The notes under the pieces: model-generated | What the model was told of the DNA's origin: nothing | Database searches by the model: none | Seen by the model: only the letters and a program-made list of their open reading frames with translations | Program-made: the position numbers and the translations under genes | Assembly: GCF_917563915.1 (NCBI RefSeq) | Contig: NZ_CAKJTI010000024.1 | Span: 1 to 51,854, forward strand | Direction of reading: 5' to 3' | DNA: 51,854 bases | Source of the DNA: Bacillus rhizoplanae | Lineage (GTDB): Bacteria; Bacillota; Bacilli; Bacillales; Bacillaceae_G | Shown: one piece after another, positions 41,815 to 49,514 of the stretch | Numbering within the stretch: position 1 is the first letter of the stretch | Layout: each line of letters starts with the position of its first letter

Positions 41815-42276
41815 ATGTTTGTTCAAGCCACGCTGCACCAATTAAAATTTGGGATTGATTCTACAATACAGATGTTAGAACAATTTACTTACGATGAATT
41901 ACAACATCGCCCTATCAAAAACAAGCGATCCCTCTTTGAAATTTATACACATTTATCTCTTATTTGTTATGCCGATCTTCTTATTTTAAATGAAGCATCA
42001 AAAGAAGAACTAAATAAATTTTATTCACAACATACACCTCATACACTTGCAGAAGTTCAACAGACAATGAAAGAAGGTTTTCAACTTCTTGCTAAAACAT
42101 TTCAAGCATACTCCATAGCAGAGCTTGAAGAAACCACACATTCCTACTGGGGTGCTTCTTATTCTCGTTTTGAATGGTTACTTGAAATTGTTGCTCATTT
42201 TTATCATCATCGCGGGCAGCTACATACTTTATTGACAGAACATGTGAAAGACCCATTAATTCCTTTATTCGAATAA
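41815..42276 (+). CDS. DinB-family putative metal-dependent enzyme
   Basis: The 153-residue protein is a four-helix DinB fold with histidines placed as metal ligands: IYTHLSL (about 47) and the C-terminal VAHFYHHRGQL (about 132-140). DinB proteins include bacillithiol-dependent transferases. GAGGAG precedes the ATG at 41815. The function here is open. Confidence 0.85.
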   Translation: MFVQATLHQLKFGIDSTIQMLEQFTYDELQHRPIKNKRSLFEIYTHLSLICYADLLILNEASKEELNKFYSQHTPHTLAEVQQTMKEGFQLLAKTFQAYSIAELEETTHSYWGASYSRFEWLLEIVAHFYHHRGQLHTLLTEHVKDPLIPLFE

Positions 42277-42308
42277 AAACAAACTGCATATGCATTTCAA
42301 CAAAAAAC

Positions 42309-42343
42309 AGCAGCCAATCATGTTCATACAAGTGGCTGCTGTT
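42309..42343 (+). terminator. Terminator-like hairpin interrupted by a repeat
   Basis: AACAGCAGCCA and TGGCTGCTGTT pair perfectly, but the expected T tract is replaced by the boundary of the bcr1-like repeat at 42345. Confidence 0.6.
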
Positions 42344-42344
42344 G

Positions 42345-42434
42345 ATAAAGTGAAACTTCTATCAGTGTTTTTTTCATCCCCCACCTATCTTCTTCGCTTC
42401 TATCTCAATCTTGAGCTCCTTAATGCGGGATAAA
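42345..42434 (-). repeat. bcr1-like repeat, short form
   Basis: The element (42350-42429, 80 bp) lies between two TTTAT copies (ATAAA on the plus strand at 42345-42349 and 42430-42434). Read on the minus strand it starts CCCGC and ends GTTTCAC. The middle part of the full-length copy at 46914-47069 is missing, cut out between two GTGGGGGAT motifs. Confidence 0.75.
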
Positions 42435-42461
42435 GTACAACTTTCATTTGTCTTCAAGAAA

Positions 42462-42488
42462 TAGAAAAGGAACGGTTTTCCGTCCCTT
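42462..42488 (-). terminator. Terminator of the first spoIIP-like gene
   Basis: AAAGG-ACGG and CCGT-CCTTT pair around TTTT; the minus strand continues TTTTCTATTTC. Confidence 0.65.
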
Positions 42489-42508
42489 TCTATTGCTCTT
42501 ATTTTTCA

Positions 42509-43654
42509 TTAATAATTCACTTTCTCCGCATCCCAATAATACTTGCTAAACGCTTCTGCTAGTACATCAATAGAGTTATACAATTCTTCTAGCGTATTAT
42601 CAACACCACCAACTTCTACAAGTAGAGCATTGGAAGATAAATCTTGATTATATGTACCATCTCCTTTACTTTTGTCCTTTTTGAAAATCCCTCGGCTGAG
42701 TCCATAATAATGTTTATCCAAATATGAATTAATTTCGTTTGCGATTTTCATATTTTCTTCTCGTCCTTCATTTTCCATCCCGATAATGAAATAAAGTTTT
42801 GCGTATGACTTTCCATTAATCACTTTTGTTGTAACATTCTTACGCTGATCATCTCGGTGAATATCAATCGGAAATACGATTTGCTTATTTTGAGCTAACG
42901 CTTCTTTTACATATCCATGCGATGCTTTATAAGCTTGATACCACTTCATCTTTTTCTGCGCTAATAAGTCTCCCATGTTTGTCTTGTCATGTACAGCTGG
43001 AATTCCTTGTCCTTCTAATTGCTGTTTTAATCTTGTACCAAGGAGTGAAACATTTACATCTGGACTTGATGCTTCATCTGGAATTTTTGCTCCAGGTAAT
43101 AACGGTAAAAACGATTCCCAACTATGCGTATGATAAATAAATACGGCATTTTTCCCCTCTATAGCATTTCCTTTCTTTTGAACAGGATTATTCTTTTCTG
43201 CTTCCTGAACTTTTTCTTTAGCCACTTCGCGCTCTTTCGTAATTTCTTCTATCGGTACACTTGATTCATTTGGTATATTTGTATAATCGGTTCCTTCTCC
43301 AGCTACAAGAATGTCAGAATAATAGTTTGCCATTCCTGGGATTTCTTTTCCCATAAATGTTCGAATATCTTGCAAACGCATATCTGTTGTTAATGAAAAC
43401 AATAACGCTCCTACTGATTCTCGTTTCTTTGTTTGAAAATATTCAAAAGAAAAGTAATAATTTTCCATTTCAATCATTTGCATAAATCCTTGTATGGAAA
43501 TTTTTCCAAACCATTGACTCACATAATATGATTTCATTGTATGTAACATCGTTGTGACCAAAGATGCAGCAACTAAAATAAAAAATGCATAAGAACACAG
43601 CAAAATAATAATCTTCTTCCCATGCGTCTGAGAATGTATAAAATACTTTTTCAT
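42509..43654 (-). CDS. SpoIIP-like peptidoglycan hydrolase (paralogue 1)
   Basis: SpoIIP cuts septal peptidoglycan during engulfment. The 381-residue protein has a signal anchor (about 13-38) and the SpoIIP catalytic motifs: HTHSWE (175-180), DIHRD (264-268) and VEVGGVDNTLEE (346-357). All the metal and catalytic residues are present. The start is the ATG after GGGTGG. It is related to the gene at 47172-48326; neither is next to gpr, so both are probably extra copies beside the usual gpr-spoIIP locus. Confidence 0.92.
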   Translation of the reverse strand: MKKYFIHSQTHGKKIIILLCSYAFFILVAASLVTTMLHTMKSYYVSQWFGKISIQGFMQMIEMENYYFSFEYFQTKKRESVGALLFSLTTDMRLQDIRTFMGKEIPGMANYYSDILVAGEGTDYTNIPNESSVPIEEITKEREVAKEKVQEAEKNNPVQKKGNAIEGKNAVFIYHTHSWESFLPLLPGAKIPDEASSPDVNVSLLGTRLKQQLEGQGIPAVHDKTNMGDLLAQKKMKWYQAYKASHGYVKEALAQNKQIVFPIDIHRDDQRKNVTTKVINGKSYAKLYFIIGMENEGREENMKIANEINSYLDKHYYGLSRGIFKKDKSKGDGTYNQDLSSNALLVEVGGVDNTLEELYNSIDVLAEAFSKYYWDAEKVNY

Positions 43655-43673
43655 GGTACCACCCTTTCTATAC

Positions 43674-43702
43674 ATGGGTATGTACAAGCTTTATACAATA
43701 TA
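43674..43702 (-). promoter_or_regulatory. Sigma-E-like promoter of spoIIP paralogue 1
   Basis: On the minus strand TATATT is followed after 14 bases by CATACCCAT, close to sigma-E (ATATT, 14, CATACAAT). The spacer ends AGCTTGTA, as before paralogue 2. Confidence 0.6.
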
Positions 43703-43718
43703 CATTCTGATTACACTA

Positions 43719-43740
43719 CTATGTCCTGCACGTTTTGAAG
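43719..43740 (+). repeat. Remnant matching the tnpB element's left end
   Basis: Twenty of 22 bases match 23643-23664 (CTATG-CCT-CACGTTTTGAAG) from the left-end hairpin of the tnpB element, in the same orientation. No other part of an element is nearby. Confidence 0.45.
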
Positions 43741-43835
43741 CTTGAATATATACACCTACTATTTAATTCGTATATATATTTTCAGCTTCATTTCATATAT
43801 CCACTCCTCACATCTTCAACTTCAAATATATCCTC

Positions 43836-43866
43836 AAAAAAAAGAGAAATGGCAACCATTTCTCTT
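43836..43866 (-). terminator. Terminator of the SPFH gene
   Basis: AGAGAAATGG and CCATTTCTCT pair over CAA; the minus strand ends in a T run. Confidence 0.85.
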
Positions 43867-43874
43867 CCTCGTTT

Positions 43875-44834
43875 CTATTGTTCTTTTTTCGTATCTATAG
43901 AAGGCAGCTGTTTCTCTTTAAACAGCTCTCCAATTGCTCCTAAGCTTCCTAATGTTTCAACGGCGTTTGTTGGAAGGAACACTTTGTTTGCTGGTCCTTT
44001 TGCAATCTCAGTTAATGATTCAAATGACTGGTATGCAAGAACACGCTCATCAAGTCCTGCTTGACGCAGCATTTGAATACGATTTTGTTCTGCTTTCGCA
44101 ATTTCTTCAATTGCTTTTGCTTCCCCTTGCGCTTCTAGTTCTTTCGCTTGTCGTAAGCCTTCTGCCTCTCGAATACGCGCTTCTTTATCACCTTCAGCCA
44201 TTAAGATTTTACTTTGTTTTTCCCCTTCCGCGCGAAGCACTTTATCTTGTTTTGCTGCTTCTGCTTCGAGAATAATTGCACGTTTATTTCGTTCTGCCTT
44301 CATTTGTTTTTCCATCGCTGCTTGTATGTCTTTGGGTGGATTAATATCTACAACTTCAACACGTTCAATACGAACGCCCCATTTTTCTGTCGCCTCATCA
44401 AGCGCTAAACGAATTTCTGTTGAAATTTTCTCACGACCAGATAACGTTTCATCAAGCTCCATTTTCCCAATGATTTGTCGCATTGTTGCAGATGTAATAT
44501 TACGAACCCCGAATTCATAATTTGAAATACCATATGTCGCAAGCTCTGGGTCAACAATTTGATAGAAAATAATCGTATCAATCTCAACTTGTACGTTATC
44601 TTTTGTAATTACTTTTTGCGGTGGTACATTTGTTTGTTGGATGCGCAAATCATGATAAAGGCGTACACGATCGATAACCGGGATAACCATATTTAAACCC
44701 GGGTGCATAACACGCTGGAATTTACCTAAACGCTCTACAACACCTACTCTCTGCTGCGGAATAATTTTAATTGTTAATGCGATAAATACAATAACAATCA
44801 ATGCTAAAATAATCGATAATGTTAAACCAACCAT
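43875..44834 (-). CDS. SPFH/band-7 membrane protein (stomatin/QmcA type)
   Basis: The 319-residue protein has an N-terminal membrane anchor (VGLTLSIILALIVIVFIAL), the SPFH start IIPQQRVGVVERLGKFQRVMHPGLN, the conserved LDEATEKWGVRIERVEVVDINPP and a long Ala/Glu/Lys coiled coil (about 195-265). Such proteins scaffold membrane microdomains. The start overlaps the NfeD stop as TAATG; SPFH/NfeD pairs are a standard two-gene unit. Confidence 0.94.
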   Translation of the reverse strand: MVGLTLSIILALIVIVFIALTIKIIPQQRVGVVERLGKFQRVMHPGLNMVIPVIDRVRLYHDLRIQQTNVPPQKVITKDNVQVEIDTIIFYQIVDPELATYGISNYEFGVRNITSATMRQIIGKMELDETLSGREKISTEIRLALDEATEKWGVRIERVEVVDINPPKDIQAAMEKQMKAERNKRAIILEAEAAKQDKVLRAEGEKQSKILMAEGDKEARIREAEGLRQAKELEAQGEAKAIEEIAKAEQNRIQMLRQAGLDERVLAYQSFESLTEIAKGPANKVFLPTNAVETLGSLGAIGELFKEKQLPSIDTKKEQ

Positions 44835-45265
44835 TATAGTTCACACTCCCTTTTCACATGCACAACTGTGCTGCTCCTCTTTACAACAATAACGCTTTCT
44901 CCATCTAAAATTGGTTCATCTGAAACAGCAGTCCACATATCTCCATCTATTTTCACAATGCCATTCGCTTCATTTGTAATCGTTTGCACTATTATACCTT
45001 TTTTACCAACAAGTTGATCAACTGCATCTGTATACCCTTTTGCCTCCCGAAAATTCTTGGAAATACGTTTTGTAAAGATTGTCAAAACAAGACTGACAAT
45101 AGATGCTATTACAACTTGAAGTAGCAAAGAATTTGGTACAAATAGCGCAATTAGACCTCCGACCACTGCCCCTATTCCAAGCCATAATAAGTAAAATGTA
45201 ACAGTCAGCATCTCTGCAATAAATAAAAATCCGGCAATGACAAACCAAATTACCCATCCTGCCAT
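44834..45265 (-). CDS. NfeD-family membrane protein
   Basis: The 143-residue protein has three or four N-terminal membrane helices and a C-terminal OB fold (QLVGKKGIIVQTITNEANGIVKIDGDMWTAVSDEPI) typical of short NfeD proteins. It partners the SPFH protein in the membrane. ATG 45265 is six bases after GAGGG. A truncated bcr1-like repeat begins about 55 bases upstream, close to the promoter. Confidence 0.92.
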   Translation of the reverse strand: MAGWVIWFVIAGFLFIAEMLTVTFYLLWLGIGAVVGGLIALFVPNSLLLQVVIASIVSLVLTIFTKRISKNFREAKGYTDAVDQLVGKKGIIVQTITNEANGIVKIDGDMWTAVSDEPILDGESVIVVKRSSTVVHVKRECEL

Positions 45266-45318
45266 GTGCAACCCTCGCTTCCATTCTATTTTTTATATGT
45301 ATATGAGAGAAAGAAAAC

Positions 45319-45430
45319 TTTATCCCGCATTAACGGGCAGTAAGCCCCCCACCTCAAGATTGAGGGCAGCGAAGAAGATAGGTGGGGGGCTTACTGCCCG
45401 TAAAAGTCCGATTGGTTCAACTAACCGCTA
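45319..45430 (+). repeat. bcr1-like repeat, 3'-truncated copy
   Basis: After TTTAT (45319-45323) the copy starts CCCGC and matches the long copy through GGTTCAACTAACC (near 45426). It then diverges; the last ~45 bases and the second TTTAT are missing. Its central stem of 21 bp (GGGCAGTAAG-CCCCCCACCT and complement) is perfect. Confidence 0.75.
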
Positions 45431-45726
45431 AAAAGCTGAGGCGCCCATCCACAAATAATAAAATCTTACTATCACTAGAAAGTATGTAGTATCAGATCTA
45501 TTAGATGAAGAATATACTAAAATGATATATTAATATATTCTTTATCGCGCATGACAAACCCTCTCAAAAAATGACAAAAAATATTTTCTCACAAATGAGA
45601 CCATGAAATAAATAACTTAGATAAGAAACAATTACATTATCTAAGCAAACATTTCCTACGTATTTAGCTAATTCGGTCATATATACGTCTCGATGTTGTT
45701 TACCACTTACGTATACGTAACAGTGA

Positions 45727-45767
45727 GAAAGCGATGTTTCTTAGATAGAAACATCGCTTTCTTGTTT
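45727..45767 (+). terminator. Strong hairpin with T-rich tail, no gene upstream
   Basis: GAAAGCGATGTTTC (45727-45740) and GAAACATCGCTTTC (45748-45761) pair perfectly over TTAGATA, then TTGTTT. It looks like a terminator, but no plus-strand gene ends here. It may end a small RNA. Confidence 0.55.
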
Positions 45768-45831
45768 ACGCATATACTTTTTTCTTAATATAACATCGGC
45801 ACTCCACCATTCTCCCCTTTATCATCATTAC

Positions 45832-45941
45832 TTTATTTTGCTACTTGTGAGCAGTAAAACTCCCACCTCAAGATTTTGAGAAAACAAAGAAGATAAGTGC
45901 ACGATGAAGAAAAAACCTCACTGATAGGAAGTTCACTTTAT
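45832..45941 (+). repeat. bcr1-like repeat, short diverged form
   Basis: TTTAT at 45832-45836 and 45937-45941 flank about 100 bp that keeps CCCACCTCAAGAT, AAGAAGATA, GATGAA and CACTGATAG-GAAGTTCAC. It lacks the same central part as the short copy at 42345. Its right end forms the stop codon of the vanY-type gene. Confidence 0.65.
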
Positions 45942-46673
45942 AACTTCTTCTAAAGTGAACTGATTTTCATATAAATATGTCGCATATGGATTTCCAACAT
46001 AGCGCACATGCCACGGTTCATACGTATATCCTGTTATCGCTTCTTTTTCTTTCTCATAACGGATAATAAAACCAAATTTATGAGCATTTTCAGCAAGCCA
46101 TTTTCCTTCCCTCGTGTCTCCAAATAAAGGTTCTAATTGAAAATTTGCAGATTGTGATGTAATGTCGATTGCTAATCCTGTTTGATGTTCACTTGTACCA
46201 GGAACTGCACTAGACATCGCTGTTTTTGCTTCCCCATCTTGTTTTTTATACATCGTATTTAATGCTTTTTGCCGTTCAAATGAACGAAATGCAGAAACAG
46301 CAAATAAAGAGATTTTTTCACTATTCGCTTGTTGAAACATGCGTTCTAATGCTGTAGCAGCTTCTTTACGCATTTTCTTTTTTTCATTATCGCCTTCATA
46401 TAGAAAACGAACTTTTGGTATTACTAAATCTTGTGGTTCATACAAATCTGGCAAACGCCTTTTCTTATTCACAAGGACAAGAGTTGAGTCTGGGTTGTTA
46501 ACAACCGCAAGCCCTCCTTCTATTTTTGCAATTGTTTCTTGTACCTTCGGAAAAACAACGTTTCCTTGCGCTTCTATCGCTTGTTTTTCCTTATGCTCTA
46601 TATATTGCAGCATTGCAATTGCAATCACTCCAATGACAATCGCTATACTAAACAACATCCATTTTCTCTTCAT
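45933..46673 (-). CDS. VanY/LdcB-type carboxypeptidase (peptidase M15)
   Basis: The enzyme trims the C-terminal D-Ala (or L,D bond) of cell-wall peptides outside the membrane. The 246-residue protein has a signal anchor (about 6-23) and the M15B zinc site: SEHQTGLAID with H163 and D170, and EPWHVRY with H222. VSAFRSFERQ fits the VanY family. It is complete. The last bases come from a bcr1-like repeat, which supplies TGA right after the final Lys codon. AAAGGA lies before the ATG. Confidence 0.92.
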   Translation of the reverse strand: MKRKWMLFSIAIVIGVIAIAMLQYIEHKEKQAIEAQGNVVFPKVQETIAKIEGGLAVVNNPDSTLVLVNKKRRLPDLYEPQDLVIPKVRFLYEGDNEKKKMRKEAATALERMFQQANSEKISLFAVSAFRSFERQKALNTMYKKQDGEAKTAMSSAVPGTSEHQTGLAIDITSQSANFQLEPLFGDTREGKWLAENAHKFGFIIRYEKEKEAITGYTYEPWHVRYVGNPYATYLYENQFTLEEVIK

Positions 46674-47171
46674 ATAACATCCTTTTATTCTAATAATTTT
46701 TCTATACAATACTCATCAACTTCCGTTACGCTCAATAACAGTTAATTCTAAACATCACATACCATATATTTTTTCCCATTCTCTCATCCATTTAAACAAT
46801 TTGCTCCAACTTATTTCAAAATTTTAGAGATGCGTTTGCTTCTTATACTGCAATTTACCTACTCATTACGGTTACATTGTTTACATAATAAAATTATTTA
46901 CAAGAGCCATTTTATAAAGTGAAACTTCCATCAGTGGGGTTTTTTCATCCCCCACTGATGGTTAGTTGAACCAATCGGGCTTTTACGGGCAGTTATCCCC
47001 CACCTATCTTCTTCGCTTTTCTCTGAATCTTGAGGTGGGGGTCTTACTGCCCACGAATAGCGGGATAAATGAACATTCGCTACTATTTTTCTAAATCCCT
47101 TTTCCTTTTTCATAAGATAAAGAGACAAATTTCGATACAAAGCAAATAGCGTAAGCAATGTTTGCTTACGC
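46674..47171. other. Spacer containing a full bcr1-like repeat
   Basis: 46674-46913 shows nothing beyond AT-rich sequence. The repeat occupies 46914-47069. AGCGTAAGCA/TGCTTACGCT (about 47147-47171) is the terminator of spoIIP paralogue 2. Confidence 0.6.
46914..47069 (-). repeat. bcr1 repeat, full-length copy
   Basis: The 146-bp element (46919-47064) lies between TTTAT copies. On the minus strand it starts CCCGC, has a hairpin GGGCAGT-A-CCCCCACCT against AGGTGGGGG-ACTGCCC, then GGTTCAACTAACC, then a terminal hairpin CCATCAGTGGGG/CCCCACTGATGG and GTTTCAC. Length near 155 bp and TTTAT flanks match the bcr1 repeat of the B. cereus group as I remember it. Confidence 0.85.
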
Positions 47172-48326
47172 TTAACCATTCACTTTCTCCGCTTGCCAAT
47201 AGTACTCACTAAACGCTTCTGCAAGCGCATCGATACTACGATTGAGTTCTTCTTCCGTATTATCAACACCACCTACTTCAATGAGAATCGCTTGACCAGA
47301 TAAATCCTGATTGTATACCCCATTTCCTGAACTAAAACCTTTTTGAACTACTCCTCGGCTCAATCCAGGATACTTTTCGTTTAATGATTCATGCAGCGCT
47401 GTTGCCAATTGTAGGTTTTTTGCATAATTTTTATTTCCTTTCCCAATAACAAATGCCAACTTTGCATATGATTTATCACCAATCTGTTTCGTCGTAACTT
47501 CTTTTCTTGCACTATCCCTATGCAAATCAAAAAAATATTGAAGCTCTCTATTGCTGGCCATAGCTTCTTGCACAATCCCACGAGACATTTTATAAGAGCT
47601 ATTACTGTTTAACCCTTTACTAATTAGTTTTTTACCCACATCCGTTATATCATTTACTGCTCCAATCCCATGACTTTCAAATTGTTCACGAAGTCTGTTT
47701 CCAAACAAAGAAATATTCGTTGTTGCACTCGTTGCTTTATTTGGATCCGGGTCATTCGTTAAATTTAATAATGGCAAATACGACTCCCAGCTATGTGTAT
47801 GATAAATAAACGCTACTTGCCGATTTCCCGTCGTTTGCGCTGGCTTCGGTTTCGCTTTATTTGACTCTGCCTTTTCAGGCTTTCCTTGTTCTCCCGTCCG
47901 CTCTTTTACAAGCTCTTCTAAAGGTACACTCGATTCAATAGGCAAATTTGTATAGTTTGTGCCTTCTCCAGCAATCACAATTTCCGTGTCATATTTCGAA
48001 AACCCTGGAAGTTCTGTTCCAACTAAACTACGAACGTCATCAAAGCGGATATTTGTCATTGCAGATAACAGAAAAGAAGAGATAGAAAAATCTGCATTTA
48101 AATGACGATATTCTTGTGTAAAGTAACGATTTTCTGACCCAATCACATACATATATCCATTCATAGAAATGTCATTTAACCATTTATATAAATACGTTGA
48201 CTTTGTCTCTTTTAACGATGTTACGATCATACTAACAAACAAAAAAGCAGCCATCATCCCCAAAAAAAGTAAAAAAATAAATTTTGGAATACTCGTTCGT
48301 TTCACATAAAAATAGCTTCGACTCAT
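47172..48326 (-). CDS. SpoIIP-like peptidoglycan hydrolase (paralogue 2)
   Basis: The 384-residue protein has a signal anchor (about 15-37) and the SpoIIP motifs HTHSWE (176-181), FDLHRDSARKEV and IEVGGVDNTEEE. It is related to the gene at 42509 over its whole length, with a different linker (Lys/Pro-rich, about 140-168). Catalytic residues are all present. GAGGGTG precedes the ATG. It is divergent from two small membrane-protein genes. Confidence 0.92.
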   Translation of the reverse strand: MSRSYFYVKRTSIPKFIFLLFLGMMAAFLFVSMIVTSLKETKSTYLYKWLNDISMNGYMYVIGSENRYFTQEYRHLNADFSISSFLLSAMTNIRFDDVRSLVGTELPGFSKYDTEIVIAGEGTNYTNLPIESSVPLEELVKERTGEQGKPEKAESNKAKPKPAQTTGNRQVAFIYHTHSWESYLPLLNLTNDPDPNKATSATTNISLFGNRLREQFESHGIGAVNDITDVGKKLISKGLNSNSSYKMSRGIVQEAMASNRELQYFFDLHRDSARKEVTTKQIGDKSYAKLAFVIGKGNKNYAKNLQLATALHESLNEKYPGLSRGVVQKGFSSGNGVYNQDLSGQAILIEVGGVDNTEEELNRSIDALAEAFSEYYWQAEKVNG

Positions 48327-48345
48327 TAGATCACCCTCTCCCTAT

Positions 48346-48374
48346 AAACATATGTACAAGCTATAGAGAATAGA
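48346..48374 (-). promoter_or_regulatory. Sigma-E-like promoter of spoIIP paralogue 2
   Basis: TCTATT and CATATGTTT are 14 bases apart on the minus strand and the spacer ends AGCTTGTA, the same as for paralogue 1. Confidence 0.5.
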
Positions 48375-48415
48375 CCGAATGCAATTTGGCAATATTGGCA
48401 TTGAGGTGAAAAGAA

Positions 48416-48706
48416 TTGAAACTGGTGATTGGATTATTTCCTATTATATTATCTTGTTTATTTGTTTTACTTGCGGTACATCCACGTATTCGCATTTGGT
48501 TAGATATATTTGCGTATGTTTGTTTATATGGATTTGGAACCATTATTGCATTTACTGTATACGATGTATTACTTCAACAGACTGTTTTTATGACAACCAT
48601 TCATCGTATATTATTAAACCCTTTATTTCTTCTTACTGGTGCGTATATCGGTATATATTTTTTATATCTAATACTGTATAAACTCATTTCAAGCATAAGA
48701 AATTAA
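48416..48706 (+). CDS. Small membrane protein
   Basis: The 96-residue protein has three membrane helices (about 3-20, 28-50, 66-90) and no known motif. The start is TTG seven bases after GAGGTG. It is divergent from spoIIP paralogue 2 and 14 bases before the next gene, with which it forms an operon. Not recognised. Confidence 0.7.
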   Translation: MKLVIGLFPIILSCLFVLLAVHPRIRIWLDIFAYVCLYGFGTIIAFTVYDVLLQQTVFMTTIHRILLNPLFLLTGAYIGIYFLYLILYKLISSIRN

Positions 48707-48720
48707 AGGAAGGTGCTATG

Positions 48721-49038
48721 ATGAAAAATTATATATGTTGCCATAAATGTAAAAAGTTTATTTATCGTAAACGTGATCTCGTTACAGTTGCTTTGTTTTT
48801 TCAAATCCTCACTTATCATGGTTGCTGTTTTGAACAAGAATTACACGAACTACGCTTTCCTTTGTCCAAATTCCTTCCCTTAAACACACTGTTTGGCAAA
48901 TTTTTTTCTTCTTATACACTTTGTATTGGTTTCATTTTACTTCTGACAGACCCTTCTGTATTTTGGCTTAGTATACTTTGCTTTCTTCCAATCTTTTACC
49001 GTTTCTGTTCTTATTGGTACATTGAACGTTACTTCTAA
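48721..49038 (+). CDS. Small Cys-rich membrane protein
   Basis: The 105-residue protein begins with a possible zinc-binding group, CCHKC at 6-10, with a further HGCC near 33-36. Two hydrophobic segments follow (about 60-75 and 78-97). The second of two adjacent ATGs is better spaced from GGAAGG. It is co-transcribed with the gene before it. Not recognised. Confidence 0.65.
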   Translation: MKNYICCHKCKKFIYRKRDLVTVALFFQILTYHGCCFEQELHELRFPLSKFLPLNTLFGKFFSSYTLCIGFILLLTDPSVFWLSILCFLPIFYRFCSYWYIERYF

Positions 49039-49097
49039 AGAAACTGATTAGATTTTCCTTTTGAAATACTTAAACATGTCCATTTTTTCTCATACTT

Positions 49098-49427
49098 TTA
49101 GCCAATCGCTGTTCCATTGAGAACTTCCATACCTGGCTCTAATAAAATAACATCACCTTTTTCAGGAACGCCACCAAGTACAAGTACTTCAGATTTAAAT
49201 CCGGCCACTCGTTTTGGCGGAAAATTAACAACTGCAACAACTTGCTTTCCAATAAGTTCTTCCGGCGTATATCGTTTCGTGATTTGCGCGCTTGAATGTT
49301 TCATTCCAAGTTCACCAAAATCAATCTCTAGCTTAATAGCGGGTACTCGAGCTTCAGGAAATACTTCTGCTCGATAAATCGTCCCAATACGAATATCTAA
49401 TTTCATAAAATCTTCAAAAGTAGCCAT
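49098..49427 (-). CDS. csaA: CsaA, tRNA-binding-domain chaperone
   Basis: The 109-residue protein is a stand-alone tRNA-binding (EMAP-II-like) OB domain: [32 protein letters not shown] and [24 protein letters not shown]. CsaA in B. subtilis binds preproteins and is about this length. ATGGCTACT is nine bases after GGAGG. Confidence 0.94.
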   Translation of the reverse strand: MATFEDFMKLDIRIGTIYRAEVFPEARVPAIKLEIDFGELGMKHSSAQITKRYTPEELIGKQVVAVVNFPPKRVAGFKSEVLVLGGVPEKGDVILLEPGMEVLNGTAIG

Positions 49428-49480
49428 TTCTATATTCCTCCTTGCCATTTATATTAAATAGTTGCTTTTATTTCTCTTCC

Positions 49481-49514
49481 AAAAAAGAAAGATGCTTATG
49501 CACCTTTCTTTTTT
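49481..49514. terminator. Terminator overlapping the brnQ stop
   Basis: AAAAAAGAAAG-TGC and GCA-CTTTCTTTTTT pair over TTAT, the loop being part of the last codons of brnQ. Confidence 0.8.

Larger units (their letters stand above)
45266..45932. other. Spacer between nfeD and vanY-type gene
   Basis: It holds two bcr1-like copies (45319-45430 and 45832-45941), a short coding-like remnant on the plus strand near 45459-45533, a TTAGATAA/TTATCTAA inverted repeat near 45617-45646, the palindrome TTACGTATACGTAA at about 45706-45719 and a strong hairpin at 45727-45761. No intact ORF was found. Confidence 0.55.

Noticed and set aside
43655-43672. Second T-box (AAGGGTGGTACC before spoIIP paralogue 1)
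   Set aside because: It is the ribosome site itself, with no Stem I or terminator upstream, and the gene is not related to amino acids.
45018-45284. Cys-rich frame overlapping nfeD
   Set aside because: It is the other reading frame of the membrane part of nfeD and has no ribosome site.
46674-46913. Gene between the carboxypeptidase start and the full bcr1 copy
   Set aside because: No frame with a ribosome site or coding-like sequence was found on either strand.
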